A DNA stretch of 13,296 bases, from positions 1-13,296 of the forward strand of contig CAIVBF010000154.1 of the NCBI GenBank assembly GCA_903904095.1, written 5' to 3'. Position 1 is the stretch's first letter. Each line of letters opens with the position of its first letter. The notes under the pieces are model-generated. The model ran no database searches and was not told the origin of the DNA. It worked only from the letters and a program-made list of their open reading frames with translations. The translations under genes were made by a program, and so were the position numbers. Shown piece after piece: positions 6,697 through 13,296 of the stretch. The stretch comes from an uncultured bacterium. GTDB lineage: Bacteria > Patescibacteriota > Patescibacteriia > Patescibacteriales > UBA12465.

Positions 6697-7073
6697 CTCT
6701 AAAAAATTATTTGTTAGTGATGGGTGTTTTAACGGTCTTTTGCTGGGGAATTTTTTTATTTGTGGCTAATTTGGTTGATCCGACAAGCACTAATTGGCTA
6801 GGGTTCGTTCTTTTTTATTTATCGCTATTTTTAGCTTTAAGCGGTGTGGGTGCTTTAATTGGATTTATTATCCGTTTTATAGCCGCTCGGAAACAATTAG
6901 CTTTTAACTTGGTAAAGTTATCCTTTCGCCAATCGTTCCTCTTTTCCTTGTTTATTATTTTTTTACTTATTTTAAAATCACAGCAGCTTTTTAATTGGTT
7001 AAATTTATTTTTATTAGTGATTATCTTTACTATTTTTGAATTATTCTTAATTAGCTATAAAAATCGCCGTTAA
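6693..7073 (+). CDS. Small polytopic membrane protein of unknown function
   Basis: A 126-residue, very hydrophobic protein with about four membrane helices: 6-27, 35-61, 82-98 and 100-121. A short basic loop with Arg/Lys (65-82, IRFIAARKQLAFNLVKLSF-like) lies between the second and third helices, and the C-terminus is basic (YKNRR). There are no cysteine pairs, catalytic motifs or signal-peptide cleavage site that I recognise. It begins at an ATGA overlap with valS, so its translation is probably coupled to it, and it ends 4 bases before pheS. I have the impression that similar small membrane proteins occur near synthetase genes in other CPR genomes, but cannot verify this here. No function can be assigned. 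Confidence 0.82.
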   Translation: MTLKNYLLVMGVLTVFCWGIFLFVANLVDPTSTNWLGFVLFYLSLFLALSGVGALIGFIIRFIAARKQLAFNLVKLSFRQSFLFSLFIIFLLILKSQQLFNWLNLFLLVIIFTIFELFLISYKNRR

Positions 7074-7077
7074 TAAT

Positions 7078-8106
7078 ATGAAAAATAAACTACAACGGAT
7101 TCGTGAAGATTTTTTAAAACAATTAGCCGAGATTAAAGACCCTAATTTTTTACATGAATTAGAGATTAAGTATCTGTCTCGTAAAGGCGAACTAAGTGAG
7201 CTAATGGGTGGTCTTAAAGATTTAAGCGTTGACCTTAAAAAAGAGGTTGGCGAATTAGCTAATAGTGTTAAAAAAGAATTACAGGAAAAATTTAATGAGG
7301 CGAGCAAGGCCCTAAATAATTTTTCCGGAAAAAATAATGTTGTTGATGTTACTTTGCCAGGGACTAAGTTAGAACGGGGTCATTTAAATCCAATTACTTT
7401 AGTCCAAAATGAATTAGAAGATATTTTCACTTCTTTAGGATTTATGATTTTAGATGGTCCGGAACTAGAAAGCGATTATTATAATTTTACTGCCCTTAAT
7501 GTCGCTCCTAATCATCCCGCTCGCGATATGCAGGATACTTTTTATGTTGATTTGAAAAATAAGGACGGTCAATATGATTTATTAATGAGAACTCAGACAT
7601 CCCCTGTTCAAGTTAGGGCGATGCAGAAATATGGAGCTCCTTTAAAAGCTCTTATTCCGGGACGTTGTTTTAGAAACGAAGCGACCGATGCGCGTCATGA
7701 ACATACTTTCTACCAAGTAGAAGGAATGTTAATCGGAAAAAATATTAATTTTGCTAACCTAAAAAGTTTTTTAGAAATAGTCGGTCAAAAATTATTTGGT
7801 CCAAGTACGAAATTAAGGATGCGACCGAAATTCTTTCCTTTTGTTGAGCCGGGTAACAATGGCGAGTATACTTGTTTTTTGTGCCAGGGTAAAGGCTGCC
7901 GTGTTTGTAAAAATACCGGTTGGCTAGAAATAGTCGGGGCCGGTTTAATTCATCCTGATGTATTAAGAGCGGGCGGGATTGATCCAGAAATTTATTCCGG
8001 CCTAGCTTTCGGCTTCGGCTTAAATCGTTTGGCCATGCTTAAATATAATATTAACGACGTTCGTTTATTTAACAGCGGCGATCTTAAATTTTTAGAACAA
8101 TTTTAA
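7078..8106 (+). CDS. pheS: Phenylalanyl-tRNA synthetase alpha subunit (class II)
   Basis: A 342-residue catalytic subunit of the alpha2-beta2 PheRS. The N-terminal coiled-coil arm (1-85) binds tRNA. The class II core follows, with motif 1 around HLNPITLVQNELEDIF (102-117), motif 2 at GRCFRNEATDARHEHTFYQ (195-213), and motif 3 at GLAFGFGLNRLAMLKY (308-323). The FGFG region and E216 lie in the phenylalanine/ATP pocket. The usual F-P-F-x-E-P segment (253-258) is followed by a C-x2-C-x4-C-x2-C insert (C266, C269, C274, C277), probably a small zinc knuckle. It is known from some other bacterial PheS but absent in the E. coli type. The start is at the family N-terminus, 4 bases past the preceding stop, with no Shine-Dalgarno. 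The partner pheT begins 4 bases downstream. Confidence 0.98.
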   Translation: MKNKLQRIREDFLKQLAEIKDPNFLHELEIKYLSRKGELSELMGGLKDLSVDLKKEVGELANSVKKELQEKFNEASKALNNFSGKNNVVDVTLPGTKLERGHLNPITLVQNELEDIFTSLGFMILDGPELESDYYNFTALNVAPNHPARDMQDTFYVDLKNKDGQYDLLMRTQTSPVQVRAMQKYGAPLKALIPGRCFRNEATDARHEHTFYQVEGMLIGKNINFANLKSFLEIVGQKLFGPSTKLRMRPKFFPFVEPGNNGEYTCFLCQGKGCRVCKNTGWLEIVGAGLIHPDVLRAGGIDPEIYSGLAFGFGLNRLAMLKYNINDVRLFNSGDLKFLEQF

Positions 8107-8110
8107 TTAT

Positions 8111-10540
8111 ATGTACATATCGCTTAATTGGTTGAAAGACTACGTCAAAATAACGTCAAAAATAAAACCGGAAAATATCGCCGAAGAATTAACTAACCAT
8201 ACGGTTGAGGTTGAAGGTTTTATTAATTCAGCTGCTCAGTTTAATAAAGTAGTCATCGGTAAAATATTAGAAATTAATCCTCACCCAAACGCCGATCGTT
8301 TGCGCTTGACGCTTGTTGATATTAAAAGTAAAAAATTAAATATTGTTTGCGGTGCACCTAATCTAGAACTCGGCCAATTAGTGGCCGTCGCTATGGTTGG
8401 TGCTATTTTACCTAATGGTTTAGAAATTAAAGAATCATTAATTAGGGGAGAAAAATCCGAAGGAATGCTATGCGCCGAAGATGAACTAGGTTTAGGTAAA
8501 GATCATGATGGAATAATGGCCATAAATGAAAATGCTAAAGTCGGAGAAGCCTTTGCTAAATACCTAAAGTCCGACGATATTGTTTTAGAAATTGATAATA
8601 AATCTTTATCAAACAGGCCTGATCTTTTAAATCATTACGGCATTGCTCGCGAATTGTCGGCTATTTTTGACTTAACCCTGAAGCCCTACGAAAAAGTTAT
8701 TAGCCGTAAATGGGATTTTTTAAGTGATAAGGAAAATAAATTTGAAGTTAAGGTTATGGCTTCCGATCTTTGTTTGCGCTATATGGCTGTCGCTATTTCT
8801 AATATAGAAATTAAAGAATCACCGGCCTGGCTTAAGGATAGACTTATTGCGGCGAACCAAAGACCAATTAATAATATTGTTGATTTAACTAATTATGTAA
8901 TGTTTGATTGCGGTCAGCCGATGCACGCTTTTGACGCGACTAAAATAAAAAAGATTGTTGTCCGCCGGGCGGAAAAAGATGAAGTGATTGAAACATTGGA
9001 TGAAAAAAACAGAATACTGTCTGCTGATGATTTAGTAATTAGCGATGGTAAGGAGCCGGTCGCTCTGGCTGGTGTTATGGGCGGACATAATAGTGAAATA
9101 ACGGCCGACACAACCGAATTATTATTAGAATCAGCTAATTTTATTGCTCATTCGGTTCGTAAGACATCACAAAAATTGGGTCTAAGAACAGAATCGTCCG
9201 TTCGTTTTGAAAAAGCGCTAGATCCGGCTCTAACCGAGCTGGCTATCTTTCGTTTTCTAACGCTCCTAAAGGAAATTTGCCCTGACATGAAAATAAATAG
9301 CAGCTTAATTGACATTAATAATGTTAACCAAAAAGAATTAATTGTTGATTTTGATTTAGAGTGGCTAACAAATAAAATTGGCCAAGAAATTCCGAAAGAT
9401 AACGTTATTAATATTTTAGAAAAGCTCGGATTTATTTTAGAAGATAAAAAAACTGAAATATTAAAGGTTCATATTCCGTCGTGGAGGGCGACTAAAGATA
9501 TTTCAAACAAAGAAGATTTAGCGGAAGAGATTATTAGACTCTACGGCTATAATAATATTGATTCACAAATGCCGATTTTAACTATGGACTTACCGGAAGT
9601 AAATGAAGAAAGAAAGATTGAAAGAAAAATTAAGAATATCTTGTGTTTGAAAAACTCTCTTAACGAGGCCTATAACTACTCTTTCGTTGGAGAGGACCAG
9701 TTAAAGAAGCTAAATATTGATTTTTTTAATTATATTAAACTAGCTAATCCTCTTTCCGGTATCCAAAATATTTTAAGACAGTCTTTAGTTCCCGGCTTAG
9801 TCTCTAATATTAAAACGAACCAGTTTAAAAGCGATAGCTTTGGTTTCTTTGAGTTTGGCAGTGTCTTTTTTAAAACGGTCAGTAATTTAAAAAAGGACAA
9901 TACAGAAGGAAACTTTTTACCGTATCAAGAAAAACGCCTCGGTCTCGTGATTAGCGGAAGCGATGATTTAATTGCTCGCCTTAAAGGAATAATTGATAGC
10001 TTATTTAAGAATATATTAAATAAAGATGTTGAGGCGGAATTCTTGGTTTTAGAAAATGTTCCCGGTTGGGCTGATAAGAACTCTATAGCCAAAATTATTT
10101 TATTGGGACAGGAGATAGGAGAGATTGCCTTGCTTAACCAAGAGGTGTGCGATAATTTTAATTTAAAAAAAGGCGCCGCCTTAGCAGAATTGAATTTTAA
10201 TAAATTAGTGGAGATTATTCTTAGCCAGCCGACCTTTCATTTTGTTGATACTCCAAAATATCCGCCGATTATTCGTGATCTAGCTTTTGTTGTTAATGAG
10301 AAAGTATTGTATAATGATTTAAGAAGAGATATTTTAAAGTTTAATTCTCTTATTAAATCAGTTGATCTGTTTGATGTCTATGTCGGAAATAAATTAGCGG
10401 CTGATGAAAAAAGTTTAGCTTTTCATATAAATTACCTTTCTGACGAAAGAACTCTTAAATCGGAGGAAATAGATTTATTACAGGCTGAACTAATTAATCA
10501 TCTAGATAAGACTTTTGAAGCGAAATTAAGAAATTTTTAA
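8111..10540 (+). CDS. pheT: Phenylalanyl-tRNA synthetase beta subunit
   Basis: An 809-residue full-length beta subunit. The domain order is standard. An N-terminal MYISLNWLKDYV segment is followed by an EMAP-II/OB-fold tRNA-binding domain (about 40-150, with NPHPNADRLRL and IVCGAPN). The B3/B4 editing domain spans about 205-390, with RPINNIVDLTNYVMFDCGQPMHAFD-type sequence. The B5 domain spans about 405-478, with KEDLAEEIIRLYGY and its acidic metal ligands. A catalytic-like core follows at about 490-690, and a C-terminal ferredoxin-fold anticodon-binding domain (FDX-ACB, about 708-803, YPPIIRDLAFVV) closes the protein. It forms the heterotetramer with PheS, contributes editing of Tyr-tRNA-Phe and binds the tRNA. 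No domain is missing. The ATG at 8111 is 4 bases after the pheS stop, which implies coupled translation. Confidence 0.98.
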   Translation: MYISLNWLKDYVKITSKIKPENIAEELTNHTVEVEGFINSAAQFNKVVIGKILEINPHPNADRLRLTLVDIKSKKLNIVCGAPNLELGQLVAVAMVGAILPNGLEIKESLIRGEKSEGMLCAEDELGLGKDHDGIMAINENAKVGEAFAKYLKSDDIVLEIDNKSLSNRPDLLNHYGIARELSAIFDLTLKPYEKVISRKWDFLSDKENKFEVKVMASDLCLRYMAVAISNIEIKESPAWLKDRLIAANQRPINNIVDLTNYVMFDCGQPMHAFDATKIKKIVVRRAEKDEVIETLDEKNRILSADDLVISDGKEPVALAGVMGGHNSEITADTTELLLESANFIAHSVRKTSQKLGLRTESSVRFEKALDPALTELAIFRFLTLLKEICPDMKINSSLIDINNVNQKELIVDFDLEWLTNKIGQEIPKDNVINILEKLGFILEDKKTEILKVHIPSWRATKDISNKEDLAEEIIRLYGYNNIDSQMPILTMDLPEVNEERKIERKIKNILCLKNSLNEAYNYSFVGEDQLKKLNIDFFNYIKLANPLSGIQNILRQSLVPGLVSNIKTNQFKSDSFGFFEFGSVFFKTVSNLKKDNTEGNFLPYQEKRLGLVISGSDDLIARLKGIIDSLFKNILNKDVEAEFLVLENVPGWADKNSIAKIILLGQEIGEIALLNQEVCDNFNLKKGAALAELNFNKLVEIILSQPTFHFVDTPKYPPIIRDLAFVVNEKVLYNDLRRDILKFNSLIKSVDLFDVYVGNKLAADEKSLAFHINYLSDERTLKSEEIDLLQAELINHLDKTFEAKLRNF

Positions 10541-10553
10541 ATAAAATAATTTT

Positions 10554-10850
10554 ATGTTTTCTACATCAATTGATATTTTAAATTTAGTCTTAGCAGTTTC
10601 TATCGCTTTCTTAAGTTTTTTCTTATGCTGGGCTATTTATTATTTTGTAGTTAGCGCTCAAATGATTCACCGCCTAGTTAAAAGAATTGAATTAGGAGTT
10701 ACAAAAGTTGAAGGAGTAATTGAAACCGCTCAAGATAAGTTAAAAAATAGCTCTGCCTACTTTATGATTTTAGCCGAAATTGCTAAAAAGGCCATGGAAT
10801 TTGTTAAAGAAAAAAAAGAGGAAAAGAAAAGTACTAAGAAAAGAAAATAA
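10554..10850 (+). CDS. Small single-helix membrane protein with a lysine-rich tail, unknown function
   Basis: A 98-residue protein with one long hydrophobic helix (about 8-33), then an amphipathic, probably coiled-coil stretch (about 35-88) and a highly charged Lys/Glu end (KEKKEEKKSTKKRK). The layout resembles short DUF948/YtxH-like membrane-anchored helical proteins, but I see no diagnostic motif and do not assign it to a family. The basic tail suggests that the helical part faces the cytoplasm and may contact nucleic acid or lipid. It starts 13 bases after pheT with no Shine-Dalgarno and is the last gene before the operon terminator. Confidence 0.75.
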   Translation: MFSTSIDILNLVLAVSIAFLSFFLCWAIYYFVVSAQMIHRLVKRIELGVTKVEGVIETAQDKLKNSSAYFMILAEIAKKAMEFVKEKKEEKKSTKKRK

Positions 10851-10874
10851 TAGAATAGATAAATATTTTTGTAA

Positions 10875-10905
10875 AAAAAGAGCTCTGGTTTTCAGAGCTC
10901 TTTTT
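10875..10905. terminator. Bidirectional intrinsic terminator between the valS-pheST operon and topA
   Basis: A perfect 8-bp stem GAGCTCTG (10880-10887) / CAGAGCTC (10893-10900) with a 5-base loop, extended by five A/T pairs (10875-10879 with 10901-10905). T-runs are available on both strands. It closes the plus-strand operon 25 bases after its last stop codon and the topA message 16 bases beyond the topA stop. Confidence 0.9.
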
Positions 10906-10920
10906 GTTTTAGTTTATTTT

Positions 10921-13155
10921 TTATTTTTCACATCCTTTATTGCTGCATTTTTCTTTTCCAGATTTTGGATCTTTTATCATTAAAGCATCGCAGTCGGGGC
11001 ATTTTTCGCCGGTCGGTTCTCCGAAGTAAGCATTTTTACATTTAGGATAGTTATTGCAGGCATAAAAAGCGCCGCGCTTACTGAATTTTTTAACAATCTT
11101 TCCGTCGCCGCAAATCGGACAGGCTACTTCTTTCCCGTCACCAGGTAAATTAATGTTTTTTATGTTTTTACATTTAGGGTAGCCAGAACAGGCGAGGAAT
11201 GGCCCGAACTTTCCGCTTCTAACAACCATTTTAGAGCCGCATTTTTCACAAACTTCTTTATCGTATTGTTTTTGTAGCTCTAAAGTTTTAGCATCAGGTT
11301 CTTTTTTCTCGTATTGTCCGCCGGCGCCAGGCATTTTTTTTATATTTTTGCAGTCTGGAAAGCCGCTGCATGCTAAAAATTTTCCGTAACGGCCAGTTTT
11401 AATTATCATCGGTGCGCCGCATTTATCGCATTTTTCTGTTGATGTTTCTTCTGGCATAATATCATTTTTATTAATTTCTTCGTATTTGTTTTTTAAATTA
11501 GTATGAAAGTCATTGTAGAATTCAGAAATTACCGGCACCCATTTTTTTTCGCCGTTAGCGATTGCATCAAGATTGTCCTCCATGTCGGCGGTAAATTTAT
11601 AATCAACAACCTTGGCAAAATGTTTAACCAGTAAATCGGTAACGACAAAGGCAATATCGGTTGGTTTAAGTTTTTTATTCTCGTCTCGTTCAACGTAATT
11701 CCTTAAGATAATTGTGGCAATAGTCGGGGCGTAAGTTGATGGACGGCCGATACCATATTTTTCCATTTCTTTAACTAATCCGGCATCAGAATAACGAGCC
11801 GGCGGATTTGTATTATGTTTATCGGCGCGGAGAGCTAATAGATTTAATAAATCATTTTCAATTAAAGTCGGAAGTTCTTGCTCTTTAGTTTTTTCCGGCC
11901 AAATTTTTAAATAACCAGGGAAAATTAACATTTGGCCATTGGCCCTGAATATATAATTATTTTTTTTGTTATCTTTTTCTTCCGCTTTAACATCAATAAC
12001 TGTCGCTGCTAATTTAGCGGCGCTCATTTGGCTCGCGACCGCTCTTTGCCAGATTAGACGATAGAGACGCTCTTGGTTTCTATCAAACTTAGCACTTAAT
12101 ATTTCCGGAGTGTTGTTAACTTCCGATGGTCTTATTGCTTCGTGGGCCTCTTGAGCATTTTTATTTTTATTCTTATAAAATCGGCCACCTTCTGCTGCGT
12201 ATTCTTTACCTAGATTTTCTTTTAACCAAATGTTGGCTTCACCGGTAAACTTCGGCGATAAATTTAATGAATCGGTACGCATATAGGTTATATGCCCCTC
12301 TTCATATAATTTTTGTGCAATCGTCATTGTTTGTTTAGCACTGAAACCGAGATGACGATTAGCGGATTGCTGTAAAGTTGAAGTTGTAAAAGGAGCGGAT
12401 GGATTTTTGCTAACTTGTTTCTGCTCAATTTTATCAATCTTATAAGTAGCCGTTTCTAATATATTTTTTAACTCCTCGGCGCGGTCCGCTTTTAAGCTAA
12501 GCTTGTTAAAGGTTTTATCTTGAATTTTATATAAGTCGGCCGTAAACTCTCCTTCTTTTTCTTTAGCTTTTAAATCGGCCGATATTGTCCAGTATTCTTC
12601 CGTGTTGAAAGCCTTTATTTCATTCTCTCTTTCAACTATAAGTCTGGTCGCCACGCTTTGTACTCTTCCGGCTGATAATCCTTTAGCAACTTTTTTCCAT
12701 AAAAATGGCGAGAGCTCGTAGCCCACTAAGCGATCCAAAACCCGGCGAGCCTGTTGAGCATCAACCATATCTATATTAAGTAGGCGCGGTGCTTCTAAGG
12801 CTTTTAAAATAGCTTCTTTAGTAATTTCATGGAAGACAATTCTTTTAGTTTGTTCTTCTTTTAAACCCAAAGCCTTTATTAAATGCCAGGCGATGGCCTC
12901 TCCTTCGCGGTCTTCATCAGAAGCAAGAATTACTTCGCTTGCTTTCTTGGCAGCCGCTTTTAATAAAGCAACCGTTTTCTTTGCTTTAGTGGGAATAACA
13001 TATTTTGGAGTGAAGTCATGTTCAATATCAATCCCCATTTCGCTTTTTGGTAAATCACGAATGTGGCCGAATGAAGATTCAACTAAATAATTTTTATCTA
13101 AAAATTTAGTAATTGTTTTAGCTTTAGTTGGTGACTCAACTATTATTAAATCCAT
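10921..13155 (-). CDS. topA: DNA topoisomerase I (type IA) with four C-terminal zinc ribbons
   Basis: A 744-residue enzyme that relaxes negative supercoils through a 5'-phosphotyrosyl intermediate. The TOPRIM domain (1-115) has VESPTKA with catalytic E7, and ASDEDREGEA with D80/D82. Next comes the conserved ARRVLDRLVGYELSP region (136-150). The active-site tyrosine is Y291 in GHITYMRTDS. GIGRPSTYAPTIATI (468-482) belongs to the core. The C-terminus holds four cysteine-rich ribbons: C576/C579/C596/C602, C636/C639/C656/C662, C679/C682/C700/C706 and C719/C722/C737/C742. The first three are of the classic topoisomerase C4 type (ACSGFPDCKN-like), and the fourth is short. The start at 13155 is the family N-terminus (MDLIIVESP), with no Shine-Dalgarno before it. 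It is monocistronic as far as visible, convergent with the synthetase operon. Confidence 0.98.
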   Translation of the reverse strand: MDLIIVESPTKAKTITKFLDKNYLVESSFGHIRDLPKSEMGIDIEHDFTPKYVIPTKAKKTVALLKAAAKKASEVILASDEDREGEAIAWHLIKALGLKEEQTKRIVFHEITKEAILKALEAPRLLNIDMVDAQQARRVLDRLVGYELSPFLWKKVAKGLSAGRVQSVATRLIVERENEIKAFNTEEYWTISADLKAKEKEGEFTADLYKIQDKTFNKLSLKADRAEELKNILETATYKIDKIEQKQVSKNPSAPFTTSTLQQSANRHLGFSAKQTMTIAQKLYEEGHITYMRTDSLNLSPKFTGEANIWLKENLGKEYAAEGGRFYKNKNKNAQEAHEAIRPSEVNNTPEILSAKFDRNQERLYRLIWQRAVASQMSAAKLAATVIDVKAEEKDNKKNNYIFRANGQMLIFPGYLKIWPEKTKEQELPTLIENDLLNLLALRADKHNTNPPARYSDAGLVKEMEKYGIGRPSTYAPTIATIILRNYVERDENKKLKPTDIAFVVTDLLVKHFAKVVDYKFTADMEDNLDAIANGEKKWVPVISEFYNDFHTNLKNKYEEINKNDIMPEETSTEKCDKCGAPMIIKTGRYGKFLACSGFPDCKNIKKMPGAGGQYEKKEPDAKTLELQKQYDKEVCEKCGSKMVVRSGKFGPFLACSGYPKCKNIKNINLPGDGKEVACPICGDGKIVKKFSKRGAFYACNNYPKCKNAYFGEPTGEKCPDCDALMIKDPKSGKEKCSNKGCEK

Positions 13156-13296
13156 ATGAAGTAAAATTAATTTGTTATTTAAAGATTAATATATACTATA
13201 ATTTCCGAAGTCATTTTTAATTAAATCTTTAATCTCTAATATACTTAGTGTACTATTTATTGTTGTCGTGTCAAGTTTAGAATTTTTAATGATTTC
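13156..13296 (-). other. topA upstream region, non-coding to the window edge
   Basis: 141 bases without a credible gene. It contains the predicted topA promoter and an AT-rich inverted repeat: TTAAAGATT at 13179-13187 and AATCTTTAA at 13224-13232. In the predicted transcript this would lie within an approximately 85-base leader. Whether a second, divergent gene begins beyond the right edge cannot be seen. Confidence 0.6.
13247..13274 (-). promoter_or_regulatory. Predicted promoter of topA
   Basis: Minus-strand TTGACA (13274-13269, a perfect -35), a 16-base spacer and TACACT (13252-13247, 4/6). Transcription would start near 13240 and give an untranslated leader of about 85 bases. A later TATATT near the gene lacks a good -35 and is the weaker candidate. 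Confidence 0.45.

Noticed and set aside
7047..7307. Minus-strand open frame of 86 codons at the start of pheS
   Set aside because: Antisense to the PheS N-terminal arm; serine/leucine-rich low-complexity translation typical of a shadow frame.
10780..10983. 67-codon plus-strand frame across the operon terminator
   Set aside because: It overlaps the 98-residue gene in another frame, runs through the terminator hairpin and into the topA 3' end, and shows no coding character beyond an A/T-rich sequence.
12893..13090. Plus-strand frame inside topA
   Set aside because: Antisense to the highly conserved TOPRIM domain, with no promoter or family resemblance.
1..13296. CRISPR arrays, insertion sequences, phage or defence genes
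   Set aside because: No regularly spaced repeats, transposase or integrase motifs, or long terminal inverted repeats were seen, and the gene content is housekeeping throughout.

Overview
The window reads as a compact, AT-rich bacterial chromosome fragment, most likely from the Candidate Phyla Radiation (Patescibacteria, possibly Parcubacteria-like). This is an inference. It rests on tiny intergenic gaps, an N-anchored VanW-domain protein, two small membrane proteins of unknown function inside an aminoacyl-tRNA synthetase operon, and an almost complete absence of Shine-Dalgarno sequences. valS ends in TGA, so UGA is a stop here, which argues against the UGA-recoding CPR lineages (Absconditabacteria/SR1, Gracilibacteria). 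There are no phage, IS, CRISPR or plasmid signatures; this is core-genome territory.

Layout from left to right. The 3' end of a YidC/Oxa1-type insertase (+) is followed by a bidirectional terminator. A minus-strand block then follows: a VanW-domain membrane-anchored protein preceded by a small heat-shock protein (Hsp20) with its own promoter, then a terminator, tRNA-Val(GAC), tRNA-Ile(UAU) and a DHH-superfamily protein. That last protein has lost nearly all metal-ligand motifs. Its promoter diverges from that of a five-gene plus-strand operon: valS, a four-helix membrane protein, pheS, pheT and a one-helix membrane protein. A second bidirectional terminator separates this operon from topA (DNA topoisomerase I with four C-terminal zinc ribbons, minus strand), whose promoter region fills the right edge.

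The middle of the window is devoted to translation: tRNA-Val sits close to valyl-tRNA synthetase, and both PheRS subunits are encoded next to each other. Links to the membrane proteins in the same operon are positional only.

The points most worth a second look are the degenerate DHH protein, a tRNA-Ile that reads AUA directly with a UAU anticodon, the two uncharacterised membrane proteins co-transcribed with valS/pheST, and the lack of ribosome binding sites, including a predicted leaderless start for valS. I found no clear-cut novel multi-gene defence or mobile system.
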